DNA of 64,000 nt from Haliclona indistincta (lineage: Eukaryota; Porifera; Demospongiae; Haplosclerida; Chalinidae): NCBI GenBank assembly GCA_964017065.1, contig OZ024787.1, positions 8,231,899-8,295,898 of the forward strand, in the 5' to 3' direction. The notes under the pieces are model-generated. The model was not told the DNA's origin and ran no database searches. It was given only the letters and a program-made list of their open reading frames with translations. Position numbers and translations under genes: made by a program. Below are positions 1 to 10,599 of this stretch, piece after piece. How positions within the stretch are numbered: the stretch's first letter is position 1; each line of letters opens with the position of its first letter.

Positions 1-762
1 GTGACTTGAGCAGAACTAGTTGTACTGCAGCAGGAAGTGTTGGTTTCATCAGGAGAATGACTATTAGAAATTGGAATACAAAAGAAAGGAGGAGAATTTA
101 TGTCAGGTGTAGTAGAACGACTTAGTGTGCTGGTTTCACTTGTTTCAGAAGGATAAGCATCACTATCAGAAGACCAAGGTATTGGAGATTGTTGCTTTTT
201 CTTGCTGTACCACTGAGCCTTTTTTTCCTTCTTCTCCAAAGTAAGGAATTCTCTTTCCAATTCACGTCTCCTGCATTTAAGCTTCTCAATCTCACCAGCA
301 ATTGAATCACAAACATCGAATTTCCTTTCATTCACTTTTTGCTGCAGAAGCTTCTCCTTGATGTCTATGCGAGAATTCAATGTGTTTAATTCTTCTTTGA
401 TTTCATTGCTTCTTGTGGCACGCAGAAATTTGTCCAGCTTTGGACGCTTTGGTCGACTAGACTCTGTGGTTTGTGAGTTACCAAAATGTTTTGACCTGGA
501 TTTTTTTTTCCTGTACTGATAACCACTGTCATTAACACAAGATCGAGACATATCCAAAAGCCTGCCCCTTTGAGTAAGCAAAGTAGGGTTCTCTAAGCAT
601 AATGCTATCGCAGCTTGATTGATGCAATCCTGATATGAACCAGCTTTAACATTTTGATGATAGATTGGAGCTAGCTTTCTTATTTCCGACTCATTTGCAG
701 CCAGTGAAGTTGAATCCTACATAAAAGGAATGAAATAAAGCACATAATTGCATGTACACAGT

Positions 763-843
<81 letters not shown>

Positions 844-1297
844 CTCATTTGCACTGCTGATAGATTTATCAAACACCAAATGACCTGGTGCCACGCCCTG
901 ACATGCCCCATCAGCTGAAGACTGTACACAGATACTATCACCGCCAGTTGTGTTCTGCATTAAGAATTAATTCAATAACAGCATCATATATCACCAGACA
1001 TAATGATAATACCTGATGATGCTTGTTTGAAGATGAAGCCGCGGCATCACGATCAACTACAATCACTTGAATAACAGATCTATCAGGAATTGCCTGGTCA
1101 AGGGCGATATCAACAAATAGACCCTGCCAAGTTTCATCTTTTATTTGTAACAAAAGTGTTTCCTCATTGTCTATAAGATCCGAAAAAGCAGCACGCACTT
1201 CTGCCTCAAGATCTCCATGAGAGCCACCGTAGATTAGTTTGATCGGTCTGCGCCTTTCTTTGTGACACACCAAAACAGTTACGGTTTGTTGAGCCAT
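1..1297 (-). CDS. Coiled-coil protein, 5' part (three exons, open at window edge)
   Basis: Not recognised by name. Exon 1 is 1013-1297 (start ATG at 1297, MAQQTVTVLV), exon 2 is 844-954 and exon 3 runs from 716 past the left edge. All junctions are GT-AG and phase 0. The first 95 residues look like one compact alpha/beta domain with a small ubiquitin-like flavour (inference). Exon 2 is a short linker. Exon 3 encodes a long charged helical region rich in K, E and R around residues 190-290 (KLDKFLRATRSNEIKEELN then a coiled coil), followed by a Ser/Thr/Pro-rich tail that is still open at base 1. The second intron contains a pure CA run. No catalytic motif is seen. The initiator ATG lies in a GC-rich stretch that could be the promoter. 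The gene is certainly coding because the frame stays open through 700 bases; its function is unknown. Confidence 0.7.
767..840. repeat. (CA)n microsatellite in intron
   Basis: About 37 uninterrupted CA units within intron 2 of the left-edge gene, close to the donor site of exon 2. Probably highly polymorphic in length. Confidence 0.95.
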
Positions 1298-2164
1298 GAT
1301 CTACAATCTAGATAATGAGGAAAGGGTCACACGCAGCCGTGTGGCGCCGTCAAACACAGTCATGCTCGGTCATGCTTTACCTTGACAAAGATATTCCAAT
1401 TCACGCGCGTGCTTGTAAATTTACGTATTCTTGGAAGTCCGGTCAAATGCCCCACCTTTAGGACTACTCCCGCGTAATAATCCCCACGTTGCCCCAGTAC
1501 TGCCCCTATTGGGGGGAGTGGGGCATGACATTGATAGGTGCATAAACACGGTCTATTTTTGAGTCCAGTCCAGGTTTTGTACCGTCGCACTGAAACAGCA
1601 CCCAGACGTCGCATTTCCACTTTTTGAATGGGTCTTGTTATGTTCACAACACTTCATGCCCCCTGTCACGTGAATTGTAAGGAAACGCCCACATTCAGTA
1701 CTTGGTGCTTTGCAGTGATGCAGGTCATGATCCCGGTCTCTACCACAGCGCCGCCAGTTCACTTCATAGAGTTTATACTCGTGTTATCGGCTCTCGTGAA
1801 TCTGACTGATGGAGTGACCTGATACAAACAGTTCTTTCTGTCCTGACTTTGTGGTACCATCAATCATGTCAGTGTAGGCAGAGCCAGTATTCTCTGGTTT
1901 AGGAGACATTCATTCAGGCCAGAAGCCTAGCTGCCCTCAGCATGCCTCAGTACGTATAGAACTGTATCTGTTGATGTCATTTACCATTTGAACATGTTAT
2001 ATCCTCGTACAACATAAGGGCCGGGAAGCATTTCTGACAACACAAACAAGGGACTGACTGATGAATCTGATGTGTTAATAATGTGTCCAGCTAGAGACTG
2101 ATCAATGAGAAGACTAATGTGCTGAGATGAAGTGGTGAGCTAAGTAATCAATAATTTATACATG
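1298..2164. other. Intergenic region between left-edge gene and retrotransposon
   Basis: No convincing exon. The part near 1298-1520 is comparatively GC-rich and may contain the promoter of the minus-strand gene. A G/C-rich stretch around 1490-1530 has near-inverted GGGGCA/TGCCCC words. Nothing else is supportable. Confidence 0.5.
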
Positions 2165-2351
2165 TGTAATGTCAAGACTATTGACTTCCATGTTGTTGTG
2201 TATTCAGAGACAGACCTTGTTATCATGTAATATAGTCAGTCACATGTTATGTCACGCTACTGTTCAGTTCACAAGCCTATGTTCTGTATAAATACTGCTG
2301 CATTATTTTTAAAAAAGAGTTCTTGTGTTCTGAAATGCTGTGAACATTACA
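2165..2351 (+). repeat. 5' LTR
   Basis: 187 bp, beginning TGTAATGTC and ending GAACATTACA. A TATAAATA box at about 2287 lies 60 bases before the LTR end and probably sets the transcription start. Identical by eye to the 3' LTR. Confidence 0.95.
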
Positions 2352-2370
2352 TTGGTGGCAGCGGTGGGAT

Positions 2371-3243
2371 ATGACTGACTCTCGTCCCCAGATTCGGGCG
2401 CCACGCTCGTACGCCCTGGGAGAAGACTTCGCACTCTGGCTCCGCCGATATGAAGCTTATGTAAAAGCTGTAGAGATGCCTGAAGGCAAATACTGTGCAG
2501 CACTACTGTCGATGCTGGACGACGCAGCTTTTCGTGCGTACGACCTGTTGGGACTCTCTGCCACGGAGGCCGCCGACTACAAGAAGCTGGTGGAAGAACT
2601 TACAACTAGGTTTAGTTCGACAGCGGGCCAGCAAGAACTACGTTGGCAGTTGAACCATCGTACACAAGAACCAGAAGAGACGTTAGACACTTTTGCTGAC
2701 GCCCTGCTCGTTCTGGCAAACGGCGCCTACCCTCTACAAGACAGAGCCCTCAGAATGGAGTTGGTTCGGGACAGGTTCGTCGCCGGTCTGCGTGATGACA
2801 AACTTCAAGAAGCAGTAATGCAGTCACCTGTAGAAGCGCTGGCTACACTGGATAAAACTCGCGAGACAGCGAAAAGAATAGAAGCGGCTCAGACTGCTCG
2901 GCGCAAGATAAGTCAAACCAGAAAAGCCATGTCGTTAGCCCTGGATGATTCCACAACTCCTGCTCCTTCTCGCGTAGCCAACGTGGGACACCAGCCTGCA
3001 CGTGAAGATGGACTAGCAGCAGCAGTTGACCGAAACACTCAAGTCTTGCAGCAATTGCTACAGCGTATCACATCTGGAGACACACCAGTTACCCCACCAC
3101 GACAGCAACGTCGTCGGAGACCACCAGGACCGTGCTGGAAATGTGGACAACAAGGACATCTTCAGCGAAACTGCCCTGAAGAAGCTGCGGGAAACGACCA
3201 GCGGCCGACGCCAAGGGTCAACCGTCGGCCGCAAAACCAGTAG
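2371..3243 (+). CDS. gag: Gag polyprotein of gypsy element
   Basis: 290 codons, starting only 19 bases after the 5' LTR, so the leader is very short. It forms the particle shell and packages element RNA. The first 200 residues are helical and capsid-like. The C-terminal part (about residues 245-275) is basic and carries one CCHC zinc knuckle, CWKCGQQGHLQRNC, spaced C-x2-C-x4-H-x4-C, which binds nucleic acid. The frame ends at TAG 3241-3243, overlapping the pol frame by 64 bases. The pol frame is one base back (-1), and the overlap contains a slippery heptamer, so most ribosomes should make Gag alone and a minority Gag-Pol. Confidence 0.93.
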   Translation: MTDSRPQIRAPRSYALGEDFALWLRRYEAYVKAVEMPEGKYCAALLSMLDDAAFRAYDLLGLSATEAADYKKLVEELTTRFSSTAGQQELRWQLNHRTQEPEETLDTFADALLVLANGAYPLQDRALRMELVRDRFVAGLRDDKLQEAVMQSPVEALATLDKTRETAKRIEAAQTARRKISQTRKAMSLALDDSTTPAPSRVANVGHQPAREDGLAAAVDRNTQVLQQLLQRITSGDTPVTPPRQQRRRRPPGPCWKCGQQGHLQRNCPEEAAGNDQRPTPRVNRRPQNQ

Positions 3244-3258
3244 ACCCCTCCGACCCTT
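3189..3258 (+). promoter_or_regulatory. Programmed -1 ribosomal frameshift signal (heptamer plus pseudoknot)
   Basis: In gag phase the heptamer G GGA AAC lies at 3189-3195 and fits the canonical X_XXY_YYZ rule. Five bases later a perfect 10-bp GC-rich stem pairs 3201-3210 with 3223-3232. Its loop segment 3213-3219 (AAGGGTC) is fully complementary to 3252-3258 (GACCCTT), allowing an H-type pseudoknot. Slippage at the heptamer places the ribosome in the pol frame at 3195, which is open from 3180 to 7202. The pairings are read directly; function is inferred from the well-known design of retroviral and coronaviral signals. Confidence 0.88.
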
Positions 3259-6200
3259 CTCACCAAGTATTCAGCACGGCACTTCAGCAATCCGTGTTCG
3301 TGGAAGGGAAAATCAACGGAGTACCCTGCACTATCCTGGTTGACACTGGAGCTGCTGTAACAATTGTACATCGCAGAATATGGGACCGAGGTAAAAGAAC
3401 AGCTACTCTCGAGAACAACACATCATCAGTTGTGACCGCAAATGGAGAACCTCTCAAGCTTCTCGGTAAAACAAAGGTGGTCTTCAGCCTGGCTGAACGT
3501 GAGTTGAAACACAACATCTTAGTTACTGACAGCATAACACAAGATTGTCTCCTTGGGTCTGATTTTCTGACAGCACATGAGTGTGTGGTAGATTTGAAAG
3601 CACGTAAATTGGTAATGGGTTTATTGTCCACACCAATTTTTCATCTGCAAGTAACTGATCAATCCCAAGCTGTGTGCCGAGTATCAATGTCTGAGACGAT
3701 GGTTTTCCGTGCTGGTGAAGAGCGAGTTTGTGTGGGCAATATTGACATTCCTCCCCTTGTCACTATAGGTTCTGCTGGTGTAGTTGAACCAAAGGAAGGT
3801 TTTGAGGAAAGAAGCAATCTGCTACTTGCTCGAACTTTGGTAGTTCCGGACAATGGCTGTCTACCTGTGAGATTGGCTAACCTAACAGAATCACCTGTGA
3901 CCGTGTATAAAGGAACCAATGTGGCCATCTTCTCTCCCTTACCATCAGATAGTGAGACCTTAGTAACTCCTCTTACCTCTTTCTCACATGTAAACCAACT
4001 AAGTGCCTCGCGTATGTCTTCTACTGACCTTAAGATTGATACCGGCATGATGAGTCAGCCTCAGCGAGTTGCAATTGACGAGTTAATTAGTGACTTTGGT
4101 GATGTATTTTCCACCAATAAGCACGATATAGGACGCACACGCCAGATATACCATAAAATCAATACTGGTGATTCTGCTCCTATTCGATTAGGTCCTCGTC
4201 GAGTCCCGATACATTTCCGTCAAGAAATCTCTGGTCTGTTGGATGACATGCAGAGACAAGACATCATTGAGCCATCAATTTCACCTTGGGCGTCTCCTAT
4301 TGTTCTAGTCCGCAAGAAAGATGGATCTCCTCGGTTTTGTGTTGATTATCGCAAACTGAATGCTGCTACAATCAAGGACTCGTACCCGCTACCAAGAGTG
4401 GATGATATTTTGGATTCGCTGTCAGGATCGCAGTGGTTCTCTACACTGGATCTAAGAAGTGGTTATTGGCAAGTTGAGGTTGACCCTGCTGATAAAGAGA
4501 AGACAGCCTTTACCACTCCGTATGGTCTCTATCAGTTCAAAGTCATGCCGTTTGGTCTGTGCAACGCACCAAGTACCTTTCAACGTCTGATGGAGTTAGT
4601 CCTAGCAGGCTTGCATTGGGAAACCTGTCTAATTTATTTGGATGACGTAGTGGTGTTTGGTCGAACCTGGAAAGAGCACATGCTTCGGATCAGAGAAGTA
4701 CTATCCCGTTTACTTCAGGCAAACTTAAAGCTGAATCCTGAGAAGTGTCAGTTCTTCAGGAAATCTGTCACGTTTCTGGGACACATAATTTCAGACAAAG
4801 GTGTGAGTACTGATCCCGAGAAAATACGAGCAATTGTACAATGGCCGACACCAACAAGTCCCGAGGAGTTAAGGAGCTTCCTAGGCTTGGCGTCGTATTA
4901 CAGGAGGTTTATCGACAAATTCGCTGAGATAGCTGCTCCTCTGTATCGTATGCAAGACAAGAATTCGAAGTTTCAGTGGAGCGAACAATGTCAGAGTGCA
5001 TTTCAGTCTCTCAAGCAAAAGCTCAGCTCTGCCCCTGTATTGGCATTTCCAAATTCTCGAGACACGTTCATCCTTGATACTGACGCTAGTGATGTTGGTA
5101 TTGGTGGTGTACTTTCACAAGTCCAAGATGGAATGGAGCGTGTGATATCATATGGAAGTCGTACTCTTAGTAAGGCAGAAAAGAATTACTGTGTTACCAG
5201 AAAGGAACTTTTGGCTTTGGTTTACTTTATGCGCCAATTTCGTTCCTACCTATTAGGTCACCCATTCCTAGTCCGGACAGATCACTCTTCTCTGCGCTGG
5301 CTGAGTCAGTTCAAGCAGCCTGAGGGACAATTAGCCCGTTGGATAGAGCAGTTGCAAGAGTTTGATTTTCAAATTGAGCATAGGAAGGGACGCGACCACA
5401 GTAATGCTGATGCCCTCTCACGAATTCCACCACATGTGCAAGGTGAATCAAGTCAATCACAAACAACTGTGAGTGTATGTACTCCCAATGCAGACGACAC
5501 TGATGGTTGGATGCCTTCTTGGTCTGCACAAGAAACTCAAATAAGGCAACAGCAGGATCCTGTCATTGGCGAGATTCTTGGCTGGCTACAAGAGTCAAAC
5601 ACTCGTCCATCTGATGGTGATGTGGAGAGCATGGGGCACTCTGTGCGGTCACTCTGGGCTCAGTGGGACAGACTCAAACTGGTGAATGGACTGCTTTATC
5701 GACAGTGGGAAGAAGCTAGTTCTGGTATGATAAAGTTACAGCTAGTGCTACCTCAATCACTTATTCCTACTGTTTTAGAAGCTCTTCATAGTGGTATTGG
5801 AGGAGGTCACTTTGGTGTTAGAAAAACAATTGAGAAAGTGCGGTCTCGTTTCTATTGGCCTCAGTTACGACAAGATGTTGAACAATGGTGTCGACAGTGT
5901 TCTGCCTGTGCACAGACCAAATCTCCAACAACACACGCTAGAGGACCACTGAATCCATCGAAAGTAGGATTTCCCATGGAGAGAATGGCGTTAGACATTG
6001 TTGGACCGCTCCCTCTTACTAAACAAGGAAACAAGTACATCTTGGTTGTGGCTGACTATTTCACTCGCTGGGTGGAGGCTTACGGTCTACCTAATACAGA
6101 AGCGTCTACGATTGCCAAGGTGTTGATGAATGAGTGGATATGTCGGTTCGGTGCCCCTTATGCCATTCATTCTGATCAAGGAAGGAACTTTGAGTCTCAA

Positions 6201-7202
6201 CTATTTGCAGAATTGTGCACTCTCTTGGGAATCCACAAGACCAGGACGACACCTTACCATCCTCAGTCAGATGGGTTGGTGGAACGCTTCAATCGTACTT
6301 TACGTATGTTACTCACTACCCATCTTGAAAAGTTACCAGAAGATACCTGGGATGAACATCTACCAATGTTGATGTTGGCATATCGTTCAAGTGTGCAGGA
6401 AACAACGGGTTCAACACCGTTTGGGTTGATGTTTGGGAGAGAGGTGCAGCTTCCAGTTGAGCTTATGATGGGCAAAGGACCAGAACCTGGAGTAACTCAC
6501 TCGGAGTATATTGAGCAATTGAGGAGGAAACTGGAAGAAGCTTACGAACATGTGAGGGAGAGAACGAGCTCAGAGCAGAGGAGACAGAAACATCTGTATG
6601 ATCGTAAAGTTGCAGGTGGTCGATACTCTGTGGGTGACATGGTCTGGTTACATTCCCCTGCTGTTCCAAGAGGGAAAGCGGCTAAGTTTCATCGCTTCTG
6701 GAAAGGTCCATATGAAGTGAAAAAGGTCATATCCGATGTAACTTATCGCATTCAGTCAACTACTGGTTCACGCCGTCAACGACTAGTAGTACATTTTAAC
6801 CGCTTGAAACCAGCTTACGAACCATGTCCCCAACCACAATCACACTACCGGAAATCCCCTCAGCCTGTGGTTCCTGGTGATACAGATGACCAGTTTACAG
6901 ATCTGCCAATTACACCTGAGCAACCTGGTCCCTCAACTGGCCGAGTCCCTCCTGCTTCTTCATTTGGCCGAGTTGTCCCTCCTGCTCCTTCTTCTGGCCG
7001 AGTCCCTCCTGCTCCTTCATCTGGTCAAGATCCTCCTGCTCCTTCAACTGGCCGAGTCCCTCCTCCTCCTTCGTCTGATCAACTAATAACTGTCCCACAA
7101 TCTGCTCAACCTACCCTTGTTCCACGAGGTGGCTCTGTCTGGGAAAGTCGACTGCGTCGAACAGTGAATCCGCCTGACTACTATCGTCCTGGACATGTCT
7201 GA
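3195..7202 (+). CDS. pol: Pol polyprotein of gypsy element (protease, RT, RNase H, integrase)
   Basis: Open from the frameshift point; residue numbers here count from the first Met at 3294. Aspartic protease with VDTGA at about 16-20. Reverse transcriptase core about 300-480 with the catalytic YLDD at 448-451. RNase H about 580-700, starting LDTDAS. Integrase has an HHCC zinc region near 850-890 and a DDE core D901, D961, E997; the last two are separated by exactly 35 residues, as in retroviral integrases. A GPY-type C-terminal module (WKGPYEV) follows, then a Pro/Ser-rich tail with about five copies of an 11-12 residue repeat (PPAPSSGRV-like). No stop or missing catalytic residue is seen, so the enzyme set appears functional. 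It copies element RNA to DNA and inserts it into the genome. Confidence 0.96.
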   Translation, partial: RPAADAKGQPSAAKPVDPSDPSHQVFSTALQQSVFVEGKINGVPCTILVDTGAAVTIVHRRIWDRGKRTATLENNTSSVVTANGEPLKLLGKTKVVFSLAERELKHNILVTDSITQDCLLGSDFLTAHECVVDLKARKLVMGLLSTPIFHLQVTDQSQAVCRVSMSETMVFRAGEERVCVGNIDIPPLVTIGSAGVVEPKEGFEERSNLLLARTLVVPDNGCLPVRLANLTESPVTVYKGTNVAIFSPLPSDSETLVTPLTSFSHVNQLSASRMSSTDLKIDTGMMSQPQRVAIDELISDFGDVFSTNKHDIGRTRQIYHKINTGDSAPIRLGPRRVPIHFRQEISGLLDDMQRQDIIEPSISPWASPIVLVRKKDGSPRFCVDYRKLNAATIKDSYPLPRVDDILDSLSGSQWFSTLDLRSGYWQVEVDPADKEKTAFTTPYGLYQFKVMPFGLCNAPSTFQRLMELVLAGLHWETCLIYLDDVVVFGRTWKEHMLRIREVLSRLLQANLKLNPEKCQFFRKSVTFLGHIISDKGVSTDPEKIRAIVQWPTPTSPEELRSFLGLASYYRRFIDKFAEIAAPLYRMQDKNSKFQWSEQCQSAFQSLKQKLSSAPVLAFPNSRDTFILDTDASDVGIGGVLSQVQDGMERVISYGSRTLSKAEKNYCVTRKELLALVYFMRQFRSYLLGHPFLVRTDHSSLRWLSQFKQPEGQLARWIEQLQEFDFQIEHRKGRDHSNADALSRIPPHVQGESSQSQTTVSVCTPNADDTDGWMPSWSAQETQIRQQQDPVIGEILGWLQESNTRPSDGDVESMGHSVRSLWAQWDRLKLVNGLLYRQWEEASSGMIKLQLVLPQSLIPTVLEALHSGIGGGHFGVRKTIEKVRSRFYWPQLRQDVEQWCRQCSACAQTKSPTTHARGPLNPSKVGFPMERMALDIVGPLPLTKQGNKYILVVADYFTRWVEAYGLPNTEASTIAKVLMNEWICRFGAPYAIHSDQGRNFESQLFAELCTLLGIHKTRTTPYHPQSDGLVERFNRTLRMLLTTHLEKLPEDTWDEHLPMLMLAYRSSVQETTGSTPFGLMFGREVQLPVELMMGKGPEPGVTHSEYIEQLRRKLEEAYEHVRERTSSEQRRQKHLYDRKVAGGRYSVGDMVWLHSPAVPRGKAAKFHRFWKGPYEVKKVISDVTYRIQSTTGSRRQRLVVHFNRLKPAYEPCPQPQSHYRKSPQPVVPGDTDDQFTDLPITPEQPGPSTGRVPPASSFGRVVPPAPSSGRVPPAPSSGQDPPAPSTGRVPPPPSSDQLITVPQSAQPTLVPRGGSVWESRLRRTVNPPDYYRPGHV

Positions 7203-7223
7203 CTCTTACTAAAGAGGAGATAG

Positions 7224-7410
7224 TGTAATGTCAAGACTATTGACTTCCATGTTGTTGTGTATTCAGAGACAGACCTTGTTATCATGTAATATAGTCAGTC
7301 ACATGTTATGTCACGCTACTGTTCAGTTCACAAGCCTATGTTCTGTATAAATACTGCTGCATTATTTTTAAAAAAGAGTTCTTGTGTTCTGAAATGCTGT
7401 GAACATTACA
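7224..7410 (+). repeat. 3' LTR
   Basis: 187 bp, identical by eye to the copy at 2165-2351. Preceded by the polypurine tract AAAGAGGAGATAG (7211-7223), the expected plus-strand primer, and followed by the CATG target duplication. Confidence 0.95.
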
Positions 7411-7957
7411 CATGTACAGCCATGATAAATTTTCATTCCGAATAATAAAATTATGTGCCATGACATCGATGCGTAACATGGTATGGACAGGGTCAGGTCC
7501 ATGATTCTCAAGTGATTGTCCAGGTGCTGAAAGCAAAGTATCCTGACATGCTTCTATTGACACTGTGTCGTAACCGAGCGTGTAATGTGGCAATAGTGTT
7601 AGCAGCAGATTATTATTAGCAGACAACAACTACACAACTGACTTCTACAGAATCATCAGTGGTATTTATACAAATTGTGACAGAGACAGTTAGACTAGAG
7701 ATGGACAATGGTTTACAATGATATTGTCCAGGGTGTACAGGGATGATATTGTCCAGAGGTTACATCCTGTCACAGACACAAGAGGTCAAAATACAGTATT
7801 GTACTGGGTGTATCATTTTGCCAATATGACAGCGTTCTTCAAGACCTACAGTTAATTCAGTTTGCTAAGTAGGGTTACAGAAGTACAAGAAATGTGTGGA
7901 GTAAACCAGAGTGCTGGCAGTAAACCAGAGTGTGTGGAGAGTTGACCTGACTCTCTA
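7411..7957. other. Intergenic DNA, no gene seen
   Basis: AT-rich, no credible exon. A short local duplication of a GATATTGTCCAG-containing unit occurs near 7720 and 7745. Confidence 0.5.
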
Positions 7958-8513
7958 CTGTATTAGAGACATTTAGATTTACACGTTTTCCTTGATACGT
8001 GTAACTTGTAACGTGTAGATGATCACGTGAGCATCGCCACACGTTCGAGTACGCGTCAATTTCCCCGTTCTGAACGTGTAGCACCCCGTCTACAGGTCGG
8101 CCGTTTCCCTGTAGATCCTGTTGCTCGAGATTATGTCAGCTCCACGTTTGTTATAGCTAAACATGTGCCTTGATGCCTGGTCTACATGTTGGACTAGTTA
8201 AAACGCAGATATGCGCTGTCTGTCATCTGCAGCACTCGTCTGAACACGAGCAACCGTAGATTCACTCGCCACTGGCACCGCTGGAAGCTCATCTCTGGCA
8301 ACAAACTTGTTCTGGCAGTTGTTTCTAGCATATGAAAGCCATGTCTTGGTGCAAAACCTGGAATTCTGATCGCTCTTCGTCTTCATGCGTAGCTGCCTAG
8401 CCACAAGTATTTTCAGAATCTAAATCACCTACAGAATTTTACCTGTATCGCCAAACGCGAGTTACAGGTTACACGTTACACGTAACGTGAATCTAAAGGT
8501 CTCTATTGTATCA
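7958..8513. repeat. Inverted-repeat element, probable decayed MITE
   Basis: The left end (AGAGACATTTAGATT near 7964) and right end (AATCTAAAGGTCTCT near 8493) are near-perfect inverses. The similarity continues inward for about 50 bp through words such as ACGTGTAAC. The interior has no transposase frame. Such short elements with inverted ends and no coding capacity are typical non-autonomous DNA transposons. The ends are not sharp enough to fix a target duplication. Confidence 0.5.
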
Positions 8514-8784
8514 ATACCTCTCTACATTGTTAATAATACGAGCCATTGTCGATTGTCACATGCCTACACGTCTCCGATATTGTTTACTGTAGTTTTGTCA
8601 TATTGGTATATATAGACACTGCTCATTCTATTTTGTCGCTCTTCCTCACTGGTCCCTCTGTCATAATCCATATTAAGTATTTGGCTCGAACCTGTTGAAC
8701 CCTGCGTTACGCTACTCAGTTATCAGTTGTGTAACAGTCGTAGTAATAAATACTTTGTGTGCTTTTCTCTGTCAACTAACTGTA

Positions 8785-9565
8785 TACATGTTTTAGGTGT
8801 CAACTGCACCACCAGCGGCGCTCATTCAGAAAAGATTAAAATTTGATGTTACACCAAGGGCGTATAGAGAGAAGAGGGCATGCAACACAATACTATTCGT
8901 GAAAACATCGAAATCTTTATTGTTACTAAGAATAGCATTTTCCGTTATCAATTATTGTTATGGTATACGGAGGGTAAACGGAAATTGACGTCACTACACA
9001 AAGTAATGGCAGACTAAGCTGAAACACTGCACTATACCATGTTGCACGCGCGGATCACAGCCACACCAGTCAAAGCGGAGAAAGACCATTACTTCGCCTC
9101 TGTCCAATACAGCACGTCGCCTGTTGCTGGTCAAAAAGCAAGTACTCTGCAGCCGATCAGCAGGAAGCGACAGCGCCAACGATAGCAAGACAGCAGTTTC
9201 GTTTTACCTGTGTCTCAGCCAACGCCATCAGTGATACGCGGCAACAAATTCATGTCGATTATAGATTAATTTTGGCAGCTAGTTTTCCATGGAGCACGCT
9301 TCGACACGCCTAGACAAGTACGCTGTATGACGCGTCCACGTTTAATGAACCTTGCGTGATGTCACATCCGCGTGTGCGTAAAATCTAATGTTAGTAACAA
9401 TAAAGATTTCGATGTTTCTATGTGTTGCATGCCCTCTTCTCTCTATACGCCCTTGGTTACACCCATTTTCTCTAAGTTATTCAGTGATAATGGCATAATT
9501 ATCGATTTTTAATCGTGTCTGAATGAGGTGCTGCTGGCAGTGCAGTTCACTCCAAAATATGTAGA
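8785..9565. repeat. Long inverted-repeat (foldback-like) element
   Basis: Bases 8797-8937 and 9380-9552 are inverse copies over roughly 150 bp, including a nearly exact core around ACCAAGGGCGTATAGAGAGA (8852-8871, inverse near 9440-9458). The arms enclose about 440 bp with no credible coding frame. The single-stranded form would fold into a long hairpin. It is best read as a non-autonomous foldback or MITE insertion. Confidence 0.65.
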
Positions 9566-10599
9566 GGTTTGACACGTACACGAGCTATGTTCTGTTAGCT
9601 ACTTGTTTCAACCAAAACTCCGACATCATTTCTTGTAATCCCAAGCGTTTCTAATACCTGTAATTTTCAAAATTTGTGGTTTCTTTTGCTATCTATGGAA
9701 TTCATTGTTGGCATGTACCTGCATCATATAGCTTGTTTTCTCAATATAATTATTCAGCATGAATATACTTGTACAAAATAATAATATTAGTATTAATGAA
9801 TGATTCTTTTTTGAACATAGAGAAGCTGTCAGCTCACTAGTGTGTTCTTCTGGCAAGTTCTGTTGTGCTACTTTCAGGCAATGCTCAGTGTTATTCATCA
9901 TAAACTTCAATTCATCACATTATTCACTATACACATTAAAAATGTCTCTTTTATGTTTGGTTTGGTAGAGTACGAAATCTGAAAGTAATTATGAATGTGC
10001 AGCACAGAAAGTATTATATTAGTGCATGACTCTACAACATGAACTTGCTGAATGCCGTTCAAAGATTTGTATGCAGCTAGCTAGCTATGGGAATCAACTA
10101 TTAAAACGATAGTTGCAAGTCTCAACTATGCTAGGCTAGCCGCTCCGTCTCTTGAATTCGAGTCTGGTGAATCATACAGCTCGGCGGCATTCATAAGAGC
10201 ATGAGCTAAGGTGCGACGCTGAGGCTAGAAAGCCGTTATACCAGGTTCCACATTGCCGCTAGTACACACGCTTAATCGCCGTTTTAAATTTTCCCGCGTT
10301 GGAATATCACGTAACAAGACCCCTTTTTGAATGGAGTCATTTCCGGCCGCATGACCATGTCCACGCACAACGCTAATTATGGGCGTAGTTTCCTGGTTCA
10401 AAGGTCAGTCCAGTAGTCCAGTCCAGTGGTCGAGTCCAGCGAATAGTCTGGATACACCCTCAGTCTCGGGAAGAGTTGGAGAAGAAATGTTTCGAAGCTT
10501 TCGATGAAGGGAACAAACAACGTGGGTGGTAGTAGATAGAGAAGGCATTTCCGGTTTCCAACGTTGACGTTGCTGAACTGAGCCCAAGAAAATCGATCG
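9566..10599. other. Intergenic region and upstream region of the ROCO gene
   Basis: No exon is supportable. The 400 bases before 10600 are richer in CpG than their surroundings and probably hold the promoter of the downstream gene. Confidence 0.45.

Larger units (their letters stand above)
2165..7410 (+). mobile_element. Complete Ty3/gypsy LTR retrotransposon
   Basis: A 5246-bp element bounded by two 187-bp direct repeats that start TG and end CA and look identical base for base. The four bases CATG occur immediately outside both ends (2161-2164 and 7411-7414), a target duplication. A purine-rich tract (7211-7223) sits directly before the 3' LTR, and the 5' LTR is followed by a TGGTGGCAGCGG stretch that is the candidate primer-binding site. 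Internally there are gag and pol frames in the order protease-RT-RNase H-integrase, the Ty3/gypsy order. No envelope frame is seen. Both frames are open and the LTRs match, so the copy is recent and potentially active (inference). Confidence 0.96.

Noticed and set aside
3659..4048. Minus-strand frames within pol (also 3284-3631 and 5311-5529)
   Set aside because: Shadow frames opposite a clear coding region.
8600..8790. Possible solo LTR (TATATATAG box, AATAAA and a pyrimidine-rich end)
   Set aside because: No second copy in the window, and no clear TG/CA borders or target duplication.
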